From the NCBI GenBank assembly GCA_013397455.1, contig VYZB01000124.1, forward strand, positions 957,751 through 1,021,750: DNA of 64,000 nt, read 5' to 3'. The stretch comes from Crotophaga sulcirostris. Taxonomy: Eukaryota; Chordata; Aves; Cuculiformes; Crotophagidae. The notes beneath the pieces are model-generated. The model did not search any database. It was not told the DNA's origin and worked only from the letters and a program-made list of their open reading frames with translations. The position numbers were made by a program, and so were the translations under genes. Shown in pieces: positions 50,461-62,400 of the stretch (its first letter is position 1; every line of letters starts with the position of its first letter).

Positions 50461-53400
50461 AGTGTCCGACCCATTTCCGCTGGTGAGCCAAGTTCCAGTT
50501 TTGAGATCACGTAACTTACCTACACATCCATGCCCTAACACCCACACACCCCCCAATATCAACAAACCCACTATAGGTGGAAGTAGCGTTACAGTCGCAG
50601 CTGCTGGAGGGAAGCTCGGATTTCCCACCATGTCTCATCTCTCCTGGCACACCAACCCCAGTGTGCTGAGGCACAGGAATAGCGTGAGGCTGGAGTCACA
50701 ACAGCCCCTTCCTCACGCTGTTCCCCAACAGCGCATTCCCAGGCCCCTCTGAGCATCACCTAAACAGGCAATCGTCGCCAGGGCTGCCCGTGACACTACT
50801 GTATAGAGACAGGGATTTAATTAGAACAAATGTGGACCACTCGGGGGGAAATCCTAAGAAAGAAGTGAAATTTCTTTTGAATAGAGAGAACTCTAAGCAC
50901 ATAAAAGTTTGTACCAGGTCAAAGAAAAAGAAATGCAAGAGGGGAAAAACTGCAAAAAAGCAGAAGATGGAAACATATGTTAAAGTAATTCTCTCATGGT
51001 TTTCTGAGAAGCAGCTGCGGAGTTTCCAAAGCTCTGGTACATTTCTTAACGTGTCCTTGTAAAACAGTGGAAAAGCCAGAGAAGGATCAAACAGCAGAAC
51101 AAAATCTCCATTTGTATTTGTGACTCACGGCAGCCCTGCTGTCAGAGGGCTCCATTTCTGCCACCTGGGTATTAGCAGAGGGCAACACCGGGCTGAGCTG
51201 CTGCCTCTTCCCATAGTGCAGAGCAAAGCCCTCTTCCTCTTGGTTTGGCCAGAGGTGCTGGTGGAGGCACTTGGTTACTGCACAGCACGAAGGGGTTTGC
51301 TTCACCACAAACTGCAGCAGCGCCCTTCGTGCCAGCCACCAGGAGCCCCACGCACGGGTCAACCTGAATCCCAAACGCGGCCACGGCAGTCAGACCCCCA
51401 TCTCTATTCTTTCTCTTCAGCTGTTCCATTAAAACCCCATTTTAAAACAAAATTACTTTAAAGAAAGGAAGATGTTCTCATATCACAAGGGGCAGGAGTC
51501 ACACTCCCAGCTCTTTAAAGAATTCACCAGCACATTTTCCAAGCACGAAATAGTAAATTTCCTTCAGTGAGAAACGTGGGGAAACCTCATTTATCATTCT
51601 ACTACAGATCAGCAGAATAAGATCCACACAGACACAGACCCTACTGCCACTGCACTAATGAAAGAACACTTCAAAATCATTATGCAAGGAGACAAAGACA
51701 AGATCCAAATCTTTCCAGATCACAAAAATGGCTCGAGCTCGCTTGACACCCAGTGCTAATCAGGATCACTGCGGGCCTGCGTGGGTATGAACACGAAAGC
51801 AGCCTTTCCCAGCAGAGAATGAGTCCCCCACGAGAACAGGTTGTGTTTCTGCCATTGCAGACAGAACTGCACCTCTGTCAGCCCTGGGCTGGTGCAGGGT
51901 TGCCAACTCCAGGAAGGAGGACACAGCACCTCTACGGTTTTCAGAAGAATTTCAGAGCAGACCTTGTTTGCCTTTGTTTCTGAAGTTAGCTGAGGCGAAC
52001 TTGGAAAAAAGGCTTGGCCTCACAGATGGAAATCTCTGGTGCCTGAATCCAGCCCTACTGGACACCTTCCTTATTCTTGGACTGTCCCTCTCCAGCTATC
52101 CCAAATTCATCTGGCTGCTCTGCATTCTAGGAGCTTTTACTTAACTGACCTAGATTACAAGCACAAACACACACAGCGATAACTCTGTTTCATCTGCCTC
52201 CTCCACTGTCCTGAACGTGACTCCTTCCAATGGGAGACGCATCCTCGAGCGACTGTCACAGACCCCACGGAGGTAGAGGGAAATTTTGGCAAAACTTGAC
52301 AGAGACCCACAAAATTACTATCATTTTATTTTCTAACAACTGCCTTATATGTCAAATCAAAAATCACATAAAAGCTCCAGTCCTTCTCACTTGCCAGCTA
52401 CAGCTGCGTATCAAGGACGCCAGTTCAATCTGACATTGTAAATTAGGTGTTCAGAAGTGGTTTCAGCCTAACCAGGCAGCTGGGGCCATACTGAGAAGAG
52501 CTGTATTTTCCAACAGTATTAAGTCAAGCGCCTGTCAGAGCATTTCTTCTTGAGCAGCATGAAATTGAGATGTCCAAAACACTCGTGGTCACTCATGAAA
52601 AGCTTTTCTTTTACTTAATTTTCCTCACTCTTTCTGGATTTTTATAGCCTTTCTTTTGGCAACACACCGGTACCGATGCAGCTGCAGTTCACCAAAGGTC
52701 CTCACTGCCTCACAACTCCCTCGGTCACCTGAAATGCCCATGTGCACAGAACCAGAGCAAGACGACTGCTCTTCCAAATACCAGGGAAATTACAGAGCAC
52801 AAACACACTCTTGGTGTAAACAGCACCTGATGAAATGTTGCGTGTACTGGCTGTCCAGTTGTTGCTATAATTAAATCTACTTTCTACATTGCAAGAAGCC
52901 CTGCAGGTACGTATAGCACTGGCCAGTCGATTGGTTGCAGCCTATTTTCACATCCCAGCCCACCTGCTGCCATCCCTGTTCACATGGAAGAGAGAGCTGG
53001 GGCAGAACCCCGGGCACCCTCCAGTGGGAAGCACCTCAGGCAAGCTGCTACTGGGAATCTGAATGGCTTAAGAACGAGCGTGGCTCAGTAGGCTGTAGCC
53101 AAGGCCACAATCAAAAATCCAGGGATCCATTCTTCCCAAGCATGATAAAACCAAACCAGGAACAATATAAACAACAAGGGGAAAAAAAAAATCAATAGCA
53201 GAGTGAGCTGAACTTACCCAAGCTCAATCTGGCTTCTGGAAACCAGAAATAACAGTCTAATTTCCTGAAGCCTGAAGTAAAGACTCTTCATCTCTTATTG
53301 AACAGCTTCTGTTATTCAACCACCAGGGAAAAACCTACCTCAAAAAACCCACCCCCCATGCACACTCCTAAGGCTGCTCACTCTGAAGATGGTGTATACA

Positions 53401-54900
53401 GAGTAAACTGAAGTGCTTGTATGGAGCACACCTGAGAGGAACAGCTACTGAACAACAGCGCAGCACTGCGCCTCAGCCAGTTCCGCTGTCCTGTGAGCAG
53501 CACCCCTTGTTTACACGTAACAGACAGAGCAAAGGGAAAACTGAACACATACGTAGCGGAGGAGAGGTCTGATAGGGATTTTTGTTACTGCCCATGGTCT
53601 CCAAGCCACACTTTTTATGTGCTCCCACGTTCGTTTGCTGAAAAGATATTAAAGAAAGACATCCTGGCACATCTGCAAGGAAGGGATAAAACTCACAGAA
53701 AATGATAGGAACCAGGGAAGCAGTAAAACCCAGGAGTGTCAGAGTTAATGATGATATGTGAGTAATCCAGTTATAAAGGCCCTGTCAGTAGGAAGAGAGC
53801 ACAAATATAATAAAACACAGCTGTGTGACGTACACTCCAGTGGAATTTTTATTAGATGGCTTATGTGCACTTTAAGTATACCTGACTGCAATGCAAATTC
53901 CCACACATTTTATTTGGGAGGGAAAAAAGTTTCCACAGATCTCTGTGCCGAACCGATTTAGTTGAGTTGTTCTGTACAGTATCTCCAGGATTTCTGGCTC
54001 ATCTTTTTGGATTTACTTTTGTATTTGTTTTCTGCTGAGTCAGCTCCTTAATCTGGAACCATGAGGATTTCACACTTTTAAGTACTTCCCCAGAGCCTAT
54101 TCTGGCCCAGCTGTCCTAATCCTCTGGCCCCTCTACCTCTTAGCCCAAATGTCTACTCTCATATCTCCCATACGCATGGAAGACAAAAACCATACAGGAC
54201 AAGAGGAACCTACATGGGTCAAAGGAAAATGAGATTTTACTGCTTCAAAGGAGGTCAGATTTGTTCCAAAATCTGCTAATTCCTGTAAGCACCATAAAGA
54301 TTGTAACCTTGAGTGATCATCATTATCTTGGGAAGAAAGCTTACAAACAGAAATTTAGAGACCCAGTTGACCTACACGACATTTTGAGTTCAAGATCCTA
54401 GAGTGGCTACATTTGCTGTCAGCAGGACTCCACTCCGAGACCCGTAACGCGAGATGCTCTTGAGCTGCAGAAACTCCTTTATTGGCCAGTTGTCATAAAA
54501 ATGTCATTAAACCCCACCTTTATGTAGCTGAGGTATAAACCCAGGTACTACACAACCAGATACCACAACTACACAGCTAACAAAGCTGTGGCCACACAGC
54601 CCAGAGATTAAGTGGATTTGATGAAACGGATTTGACCAGCAAAAATGGATTCTTTTTTGTAGTCTCTCAAGTGAAAACTTCTCTGCTGTTGGATACATGG
54701 ATCTGCATTCTTATTTGTTTGTATATCAAGTTGAAAAAACCTACCAAACATCTCCATAGCTGTACTGGTGGCCTTTGCAATGTTGCTTGCAGGCCCAGTA
54801 AGGGAAAGTGTCCTTTCACAGAAGGCAATGCTGTAATCACTACTAAACCTAACTCTTGGATTTCAACACTGCTTTGCAAAATAGGTAACCAGTTAGACAT
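50461..54900. other. Intergenic, nothing recognised
   Basis: Unique sequence without recognised exons, RNA genes or repeats. Consensus minus-strand donors occur (for example near 50514 and 53213) but no accompanying coding sequence is recognisable. Confidence 0.5.
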
Positions 54901-56400
54901 ACAGCACTCAAGTTTACTTTACTTACCTTTCCAACCCATAAGGTAAGTGAAGTGGGAAGCAGATGTACTAATGAAAGCAAAACACAAACCCACAGAGCGA
55001 TGTGCTACCTCCTTGCATATCAAAACCCCCACCTGAAACCCCTGCAGGCGTCACCCCTGCCCCTGAACTCAAGACCATCAACTTCCAGTAGATCTCTGCA
55101 CCCGATTACATGCTACACAGCACGACCACATTGCCCAAAGATTCAGCACACGCACCATTTTTAAGCAATGGAGTTCTACTAGTCCTGCCTCTGAAGCACA
55201 CAATTATCTTCTCTTTGCTTATGTCATCAAAGTTGCTTTCTGTACAGTCCTTTGCACATAAAAACTGGGATGAGATGAGCAATAAACCACTTTCGGCTAC
55301 ACTAAAAAAAGATAAAGAGCATGGAACACTGCATTAAGACAGCCAGCAGACACAAGGTTCCCGACTAGAACTGGTGCTGTTAGGTTCAGTGCCCTGTGTG
55401 GGGTTAAGTTCCAACTCCTTTCGCACACAGGAGTCCCACTCCTGCCAGTGGATGCCCAAGAAACTGCAAACAGGTAGGAGGAACGCGCAGCTCCCCCACC
55501 TGCCCTGCCCATGAACTGAGCCTATGATAAACAGATTCTGTGAGCTCTAACTCTCACAGTGCGTAAAGCAGGGATCCCATGCTGCTTAATTCAATTTGGC
55601 AGATAACATTGGTGAAAGGCATTGATTTCTTCCCTCACTCCCCCTTTCTCTTCCATCAATTTTCCCAGATAAGAAGCCTGTGGCTCAGACCCTGCTGGTG
55701 ACGGATGCCTTGTAATTGCTTTGAATGGATTATCACCAGACATCTAGCAGGCATTTACAGTGCTACAGCTGTAATCAGAAACAGTCTCACCCTGTAGAAG
55801 GACTCCGAGGACGAGACAGCTGTTTCTGTTGCCTCTGCCTTGTCTCTCTCTTCTTCTGTTAAGCCTAACCTTATTTATTTGTATTTTTATTACAGTAATA
55901 TCAAGGATATCAATCGAAATCAGGGTCCAGATGGGCTAAGTGCCATTTGAACCCTAAGAACCTCCCTCCACTTTCGACAATGCTGAGTACAACTTGGGCT
56001 GAGAGAGGATTGCCCTTCCATACTGCTGCAATCTTGCATTTGGCTAAATAAGAATCCACCTATTTCAATGGGGAACACGAGGAAAATCTGAGAAATCAGA
56101 AAAGACATACTGTGTTCTGGCAGTTAGGGGCTAAAATACATTGGGTAACACACTTCTCTTACCTCAGCTGACTCCTGCTTTTCTCACTCCACCAGGACTC
56201 AACAGGACAAAACTGACCCTGTTCTACGTTTTCTGACACTATTTGGAAGGTCTCATTTACCAGAGTTTCCTCCTCCAACATGAGTTTGACATTAGTATTC
56301 CTATGCTACACATAGAAACCACGCATTCTCCTCCTCAAAGAAATGGGATTCAGATGCTTTAATTCCTTTTGTTTTCTTAGTTTTTTAGTGCTTATGCCAC
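54901..56400. other. Intergenic or start of an unidentified minus-strand gene
   Basis: Contains a 9-bp perfect inverted repeat carrying strong splice-donor consensus on both strands (54921-54948). It also has two minus-strand exon-like open segments (55791-55855 and 56163-56305) with good donors. MORN1 is expected on this strand downstream of SKI by synteny, but none of these segments is recognisable as MORN1. See findings. Confidence 0.35.
54921..54948. repeat. Perfect 9-bp inverted repeat with 10-base loop
   Basis: ACTTACCTT at 54921-54929 pairs with AAGGTAAGT at 54940-54948. The arms read AAG|GTAAGT in both directions, so each strand carries a full-consensus 5' splice site. Confidence 0.85.
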
Positions 56401-59400
56401 AGCCCTGGGTTTAATCCAGTCACTCACACAGCATCACAGTTAGGTTGGTCTATATAGGACACCTACACGGGCAAGGGTACCTTGAGAGGAAAGGTTTCAT
56501 GCTTAGTACAAACAGTACAAGTTTCATGCTTCCAATCTTTAATTCTAACAGAAAATCAATTCTACTTTGAAACAAGTTTCATCTAACACTATGTTCCAGC
56601 TCAAAGCTCCCTCTGCTATCTTTGAAAACAACATCAAATCTTTCTTGGAGCAAATGAAGAGCTGCTGTCAGTTTGGTGCTTGGATCATCAGCGAGAATCC
56701 TTCCCCGCGTACTCCACACCTACTTGTCTAACAAAACACTGACGGCCTCATTTTAAGCGATGCTAATTTCCCCAAGCTCCAGTGAATAACTCAGAATGGT
56801 TCATAGCAGCTTGTTACACGTGCAGAAGTTGACTAATATAAAAGGAAGATTTTTTTAAAACTCATATGACACCACCAGTAACGTGAAAATCCTTTCCAGT
56901 TCCTACACCTTGAAAAGCAGAATGAAGGCGGGGGAAGAGGGGACAGTGGATTTGCTACCAAACATGCACAAACTGGCTCTGTAGGGCTTGTGCAGCAGGG
57001 AGATAATGTGCTTTGCAGGTCACTGGCTCTTAAGCACTGTGCTATCTCTCTGTAACATACACCTTGTTGTGTTCTTACTGCTTAATTACAGCTGATATGC
57101 AAGCTATAATATTGCTTATCATTAGCCAGAGGATGACAATTACAATTTAAGATTAAACTGTTTTCTTTTTTTCTTCAGCCAAGTCTCTGTATGACACTTC
57201 CTTACCCAAGAAAAGATTTGCACATGCAGAACAAATCCATATACTAATTGGTTATGTGCCCCTCATAATGATGTATAATTTAGGAAGCATGCATTGCATT
57301 TTGATCATTACTCAGTGCAGCACAGAGCCTACATCTGAACCTGGAGGGTCAGCTGGTCAGCTACACACACCTGAAAAAACTGAAGACAGCAATAAAGACA
57401 ACAAAATTCCGAGATTTTCTACATGGGACAGGTTCCAGCCTGGTGACTGTCAAGAGCAGTGCCTCAACTTGCAGTAAGCTCAGTCCTTCCCTTCAGCCAT
57501 CCCTATGCAACCTACCCTCCACTCCAGTAGCTTCACCCCCTCTTTTTCATTCCTCTCCTCCCTGTTCTCCATAAAGGCTCGATACTGTTGTAGATGACAT
57601 CTGTCATACAGGCAGAGCAGCAGCTGCATGCAGCTATCCTCCCCCTATTATTCTCTTGCATTATGATGCACTGCAGAAATTCGGGGCTTAGTTCAGCAGA
57701 ACACTGAAATATATACTTGATTTGAAAACAGTGTTTCACATGTGCCAAAGCCTTTTTCTTTATCAGGGCTTTTGTTTCAGAAATGGACACACCAGAGCTA
57801 GAGATGGGAAGTAGTTTAAAAAATGCACTATCAGAAGATGAAGCTAAACAGGCATTAGGTAGCTACACTCCTCTCGAGAAACAAAGATGTGTTATTATGC
57901 ACAAACAACCCAAAGACTTAAAGATTTAACTACTGATCACCACCATAAAGACTAAAGACTGAATAAGAGCTGTGTTTCTGTACCTCTGCTAAGCATTTAT
58001 GAGATTCCCTTGGAGCATAAATGAACATACATGCGATAACATACAGTTGTGATGACTCTTCATGTCAGAGGTCAACGGTTTAAATCTCCTGTCCTGTGGT
58101 TTGTCAACTCCCATTTATCCTATCCAGCACAGCACAAGGGTACAGCACATAAATCTTCCAAAAATGTGTTCTGATCTTTCACCTACAGTAGATTAAATAT
58201 AGCCCAGAGCAAGAGCTTTTAGCATTTTGTCATAGCAATTTCTCCATCAAATATGATAGATAGCCAGCTACATGGAAAAAGAATGAACCAACCCAGAGAT
58301 CAGATAACGAAAAAGTCTGAATTGCACCGCCAAGGAGCGGGAGTTTTACGCAGGGTGGAAATCCCCTCTTAGCTCACCCTACGTGCTGCAGCACAGAGCA
58401 GGTCATAACACTCACCCAGTAAGGCATTTCTTTCCTCCCTGCATATTTTTCATTTAAACCTCCTAACAGTTGGGGAGCTCAAGGAAGAGTCTCGAGTTCT
58501 GGTTTGGATTTTGCAATCTTTTACCATGATCTTGGGCAGAACGATCATTTCAAGTTTCATTTAAAAAAATAATTATTTAGAGACAGGCGCTAATTTTGGC
58601 TCTCCAGCGTAATTATAAGGGCTTCAGCCACTGGCATTTTCTGAAAACCAGCTGCCTACAGTGTTTTAAGTTAAAAGCCATGAAGAGAATACCCTAAACA
58701 AAACATCTCCCTCTAATAATCCTGCTGAATTATTCCGTTGTTAAGCCTTGCAACTCTCAGTTCTATGTATCTGTTGGTGACCTCGCAGCAGTGGGATGTT
58801 TATCACCATAATTCAAGCATGTAGCACCACTACCAGTAAAAGGAGAATCTTGACAGCAAGTTACTCTGAACTCTTGCTGCCAGGTACCAATGGTTTCCTT
58901 CCAAAAACAAGAATCGGAGTGAGATTTATCCACGTTGATTTTCACTAACCTAATTTCAGACAGTTTTGACAATGTGTTAAATACTGATTTTACTGTAAGT
59001 TTCTGGATTTTGCATAATCAACACTTTTATCAAACCCTCCCAAGACGACTTCTACGCTTATTTATTGCCATGTTTCTTAAAGGAGCTAAACTAGTAAGAA
59101 AATGCTGCAAAACGGACTCAGCTGTCAGAAGCCTACAACAGAGATGATTCCCTCTGCATTATGCACATTCATTAGTGAGGTGCAATAGTTGAAGTATTAA
59201 TAAACCCAAAGGAGGATGTAACTGCCTGGAAGTGAATCTATTTTTCTAATGTTATCAGTTGGTTTCATAAAAGGTATTGTCTATTGCTGTAAACTATGCT
59301 TTACTGGTATCTTTAGATCACCACAGCCACAACTGCCAACGTGGAATAGACGTTCAAAGTATTTATTCAGGAAACTAAAGCTTCCAAAGCTGCAGCTGCT

Positions 59401-62400
59401 TCCATATTTATTCAGAATGATGCACACTTTCCCAGCAGCTTACAAAGGCCGGGACATCTGTTTACCAGACACCTTTATGGCATTCCACCTCTCCGCGTAG
59501 TGTGCTAAGATTTAAGGAGTTACCGTGTTAAATCTTGCAGAGGTGCTAAATAAACTGCACCCAAAGAACAGCACAGAATTGCTTGTAACCCTTCCAACAC
59601 CTCGTCCACCAGCAATGGAAATGCAACACATCTCCTTCCGAGAGCCATCCAGTGCCTCCTAGCACTGAAACAGGCAGCCTTCCCCATTTTCTCCCAGCTG
59701 CCAGTCACCATAATACCTTCTTATCTAAATCCCATGTGCATTATAGACCAAAGGGCTCCGACAAATTCTAGCCAATGTACACTAAACAGCACAAGTGCAA
59801 AGGGAGATGATGTTCTGCCTCCCACAAGGTCTCACATCCCTACCATGTCATATGAATCCAGTGGGTCTTAATAAGAGAGGCCGAACACCCTGTCCTCCCC
59901 TTCCCTGTTCCTGCGCACAGTCACACGTCACACTGAGGTTCCATTTACAGCAGTTTATAGGGAGGCAATAAACTACTCATGGATGTTACAAACACTTTAC
60001 AGGTCAGGGCGCTACACACACCAGGGTTAACAATTATTTACTAAAGCAGTTATTAATCATTTACAAAATGTATATGAGTTGAAACTCAGCACAAGTATAA
60101 TGCTGTTATCTTGGCTGCCACACGGGAGCCTGGTCCACGGAAGCACTGCAGCTCGAAGATGAACCATACATCTAAGGTGGGAAACAGCCAAGATTCCCAA
60201 TAAGAAGCTACACCTACCACAGGTTGGATTCACAAAACTACAACCAATACTGGGAACTTCACTAAAACTCCTTATTGAACAAACCACAATGATGCTGCTT
60301 CAAGAACGTTATCAATTTTCTCAGTCCTGATTGTTCATTATCTACAGTTTCGGTGACGACAGCAATCGGATGCCAAACGCTCATTTGTATGGATATACAA
60401 GATTGCACTCAAGGCCACAGAAGAAAGGCAGGGATATTCAGGTCCCCTGAATTTTAGGCATCCTGTTATGACTGGTGCTTTTCTTGAACATCTGGGAGTA
60501 TTTCCTGTCCACTTTGGAAGGACACAAAGGAATAGCTTTATTTCTTTGGTACTTTCCGTGGGATGAGTAAGAAAGTCGTAGGTGAACTCAAACTGCTGAA
60601 CGCACTGGTATTTTCAGACACCTCAAATGCTTCTCTATACCAGGAATGAGACCTCTCAAAGTCAGGGTACAAATCCAGATAGATGTACCTCTTTTTAGAC
60701 AGCACTATTTATCCGAGACTTGTGTTCCAATCAGCCATGAAGCAAGGTATCCTTATCCAGGGAAATATGACTGGAAATAGAAATCTCTCCTCCCTCTGCA
60801 CCAAAGACCTGGTTTTATCTCCTGCAATTCTGAGGAACCAAGGCCCTGAGACATCTGGCAGAAATCATTAGGGCATGTTTTGGATTCACTGTCACAGGTT
60901 GTGACCTACAACCTTTGCCAGCATTCCAGGGCTTTTTGCTCTTCCCTGTGTCTTCCCCAGAGCAAACTCAATTACAAATTGGAAAAATCCTACAGTGAAA
61001 TTTTTCCCCCATGGAGCTAACTGTCTGTCACCTCTGTAAGAATTCCGCAGCTGTTGGTTCACAGTCAATCCCAGTGACATCAGTGACTACAGAGACATTG
61101 AGCAGTTCAGGTTGGAGAACAAAGCACCTCCTCCTCCTTGCACCGCATTTATGCCTTGACTGCTAACTGCCCAAGTTGTGTTAGCAGTGAGCACTGGTGG
61201 CATCTCTGCATTTCAACAGCACAAGAGCCTTAAGAAATATAAAATGTCTCTTTAAAAGCAGTTTTACTTTGTCCTGGCAACAACCTGCCCCATGATTGGG
61301 TTTTTCTGTGGAGTTTTTTTTCCCTCGGCATGAATTCAAATCATGCACTGATGCCATATTTCAATTATCCATCACATGGGTGATCATCTTGCATTAGATC
61401 TGATTTAGTTAGAGCTTACAATACAGTGCATCTGCGCAACAGCACTTTCTTCAGCACAACATTTCCCTCTGCCAATATTTTTCATGCTTCAAAACTACTT
61501 GTGTACTACTGGGAAAAGGAGACTTCCCCTTCTGACAATGCCACCTGCAGTAGGTGCACACTTTTCATATAGAACTGCAACATCAGAACCTATTTCCATC
61601 CTGACAACTCTATCCTTTCTGCTCCTGCACAAATGCACATTTGTGTGATCAGTCAGCCAATCTCAAGCTCTAAGCTGAGGAAATGTTTAAACATATTCTT
61701 AACAAAGCAAGAGTAACTGCACTACCACCAAATGGGACTATTTGTTTGCTTAAGCCCGTGCTTGAACACTTTCCTGAGCGCAGACTGCGTTAACCTACAG
61801 GGCAGACTGGTCTTTAACGCAGCCCTGGAGATACAAGAGTGTCCAGGCTGCATTTGTGCAGTCTGATAAGTGCTAATCTGATAAAGTCTCAAACACACAG
61901 GCTGTATGCGTCAATGAAGACAGTGTAGCAAGTGGATATTACAAGGATATTTCTTATCTAGTCGAGAACAAATGAAAACTCACTCAAAGAACTTGGTGCT
62001 TTAGAGATAAAAGCCTTGTAGGGTGGACACTAGAAGATGGGCTTATCACGACAGGCAGGCTTAAAAAAGCCCCACATCTTTGTTATAGTGGCAATTATAA
62101 GATAAAGTTGCAGACCTTCAGAAGATGTAGAGGTGTCTCATTCCAATTTAAATCATTGGACAGTAAAGCACTCAGGAGTCTTGAAAAATCTGGATCCTAA
62201 TAACACTGATTTTTAAAGTGTGATCAAATTTATATTTTTTTAAAAAATATTGTTGGTTCCACATTAATTCTTTGTGAGTTGTTGGAACAAATAAACCTGC
62301 AAATTTAGGTTATAAAGGGAATAATCTTAAGGGAAGCATTTCCGTATTTCTTATTTTCTCACACACACAAAGAAAACACCTAGAAAGCATAGTGTAATCC

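Noticed and set aside
50522..50600. Minus-strand donor (TAG|GTAAGTT) with a short open segment upstream
   Set aside because: The adjoining open stretch is low-complexity (Gly/Val-rich from GGGGGGTGTGTGGGTG) and has no convincing acceptor.
57533..57790. 85-codon minus-strand open frame
   Set aside because: No family motif and no good flanking splice sites. Its length is within chance expectation.
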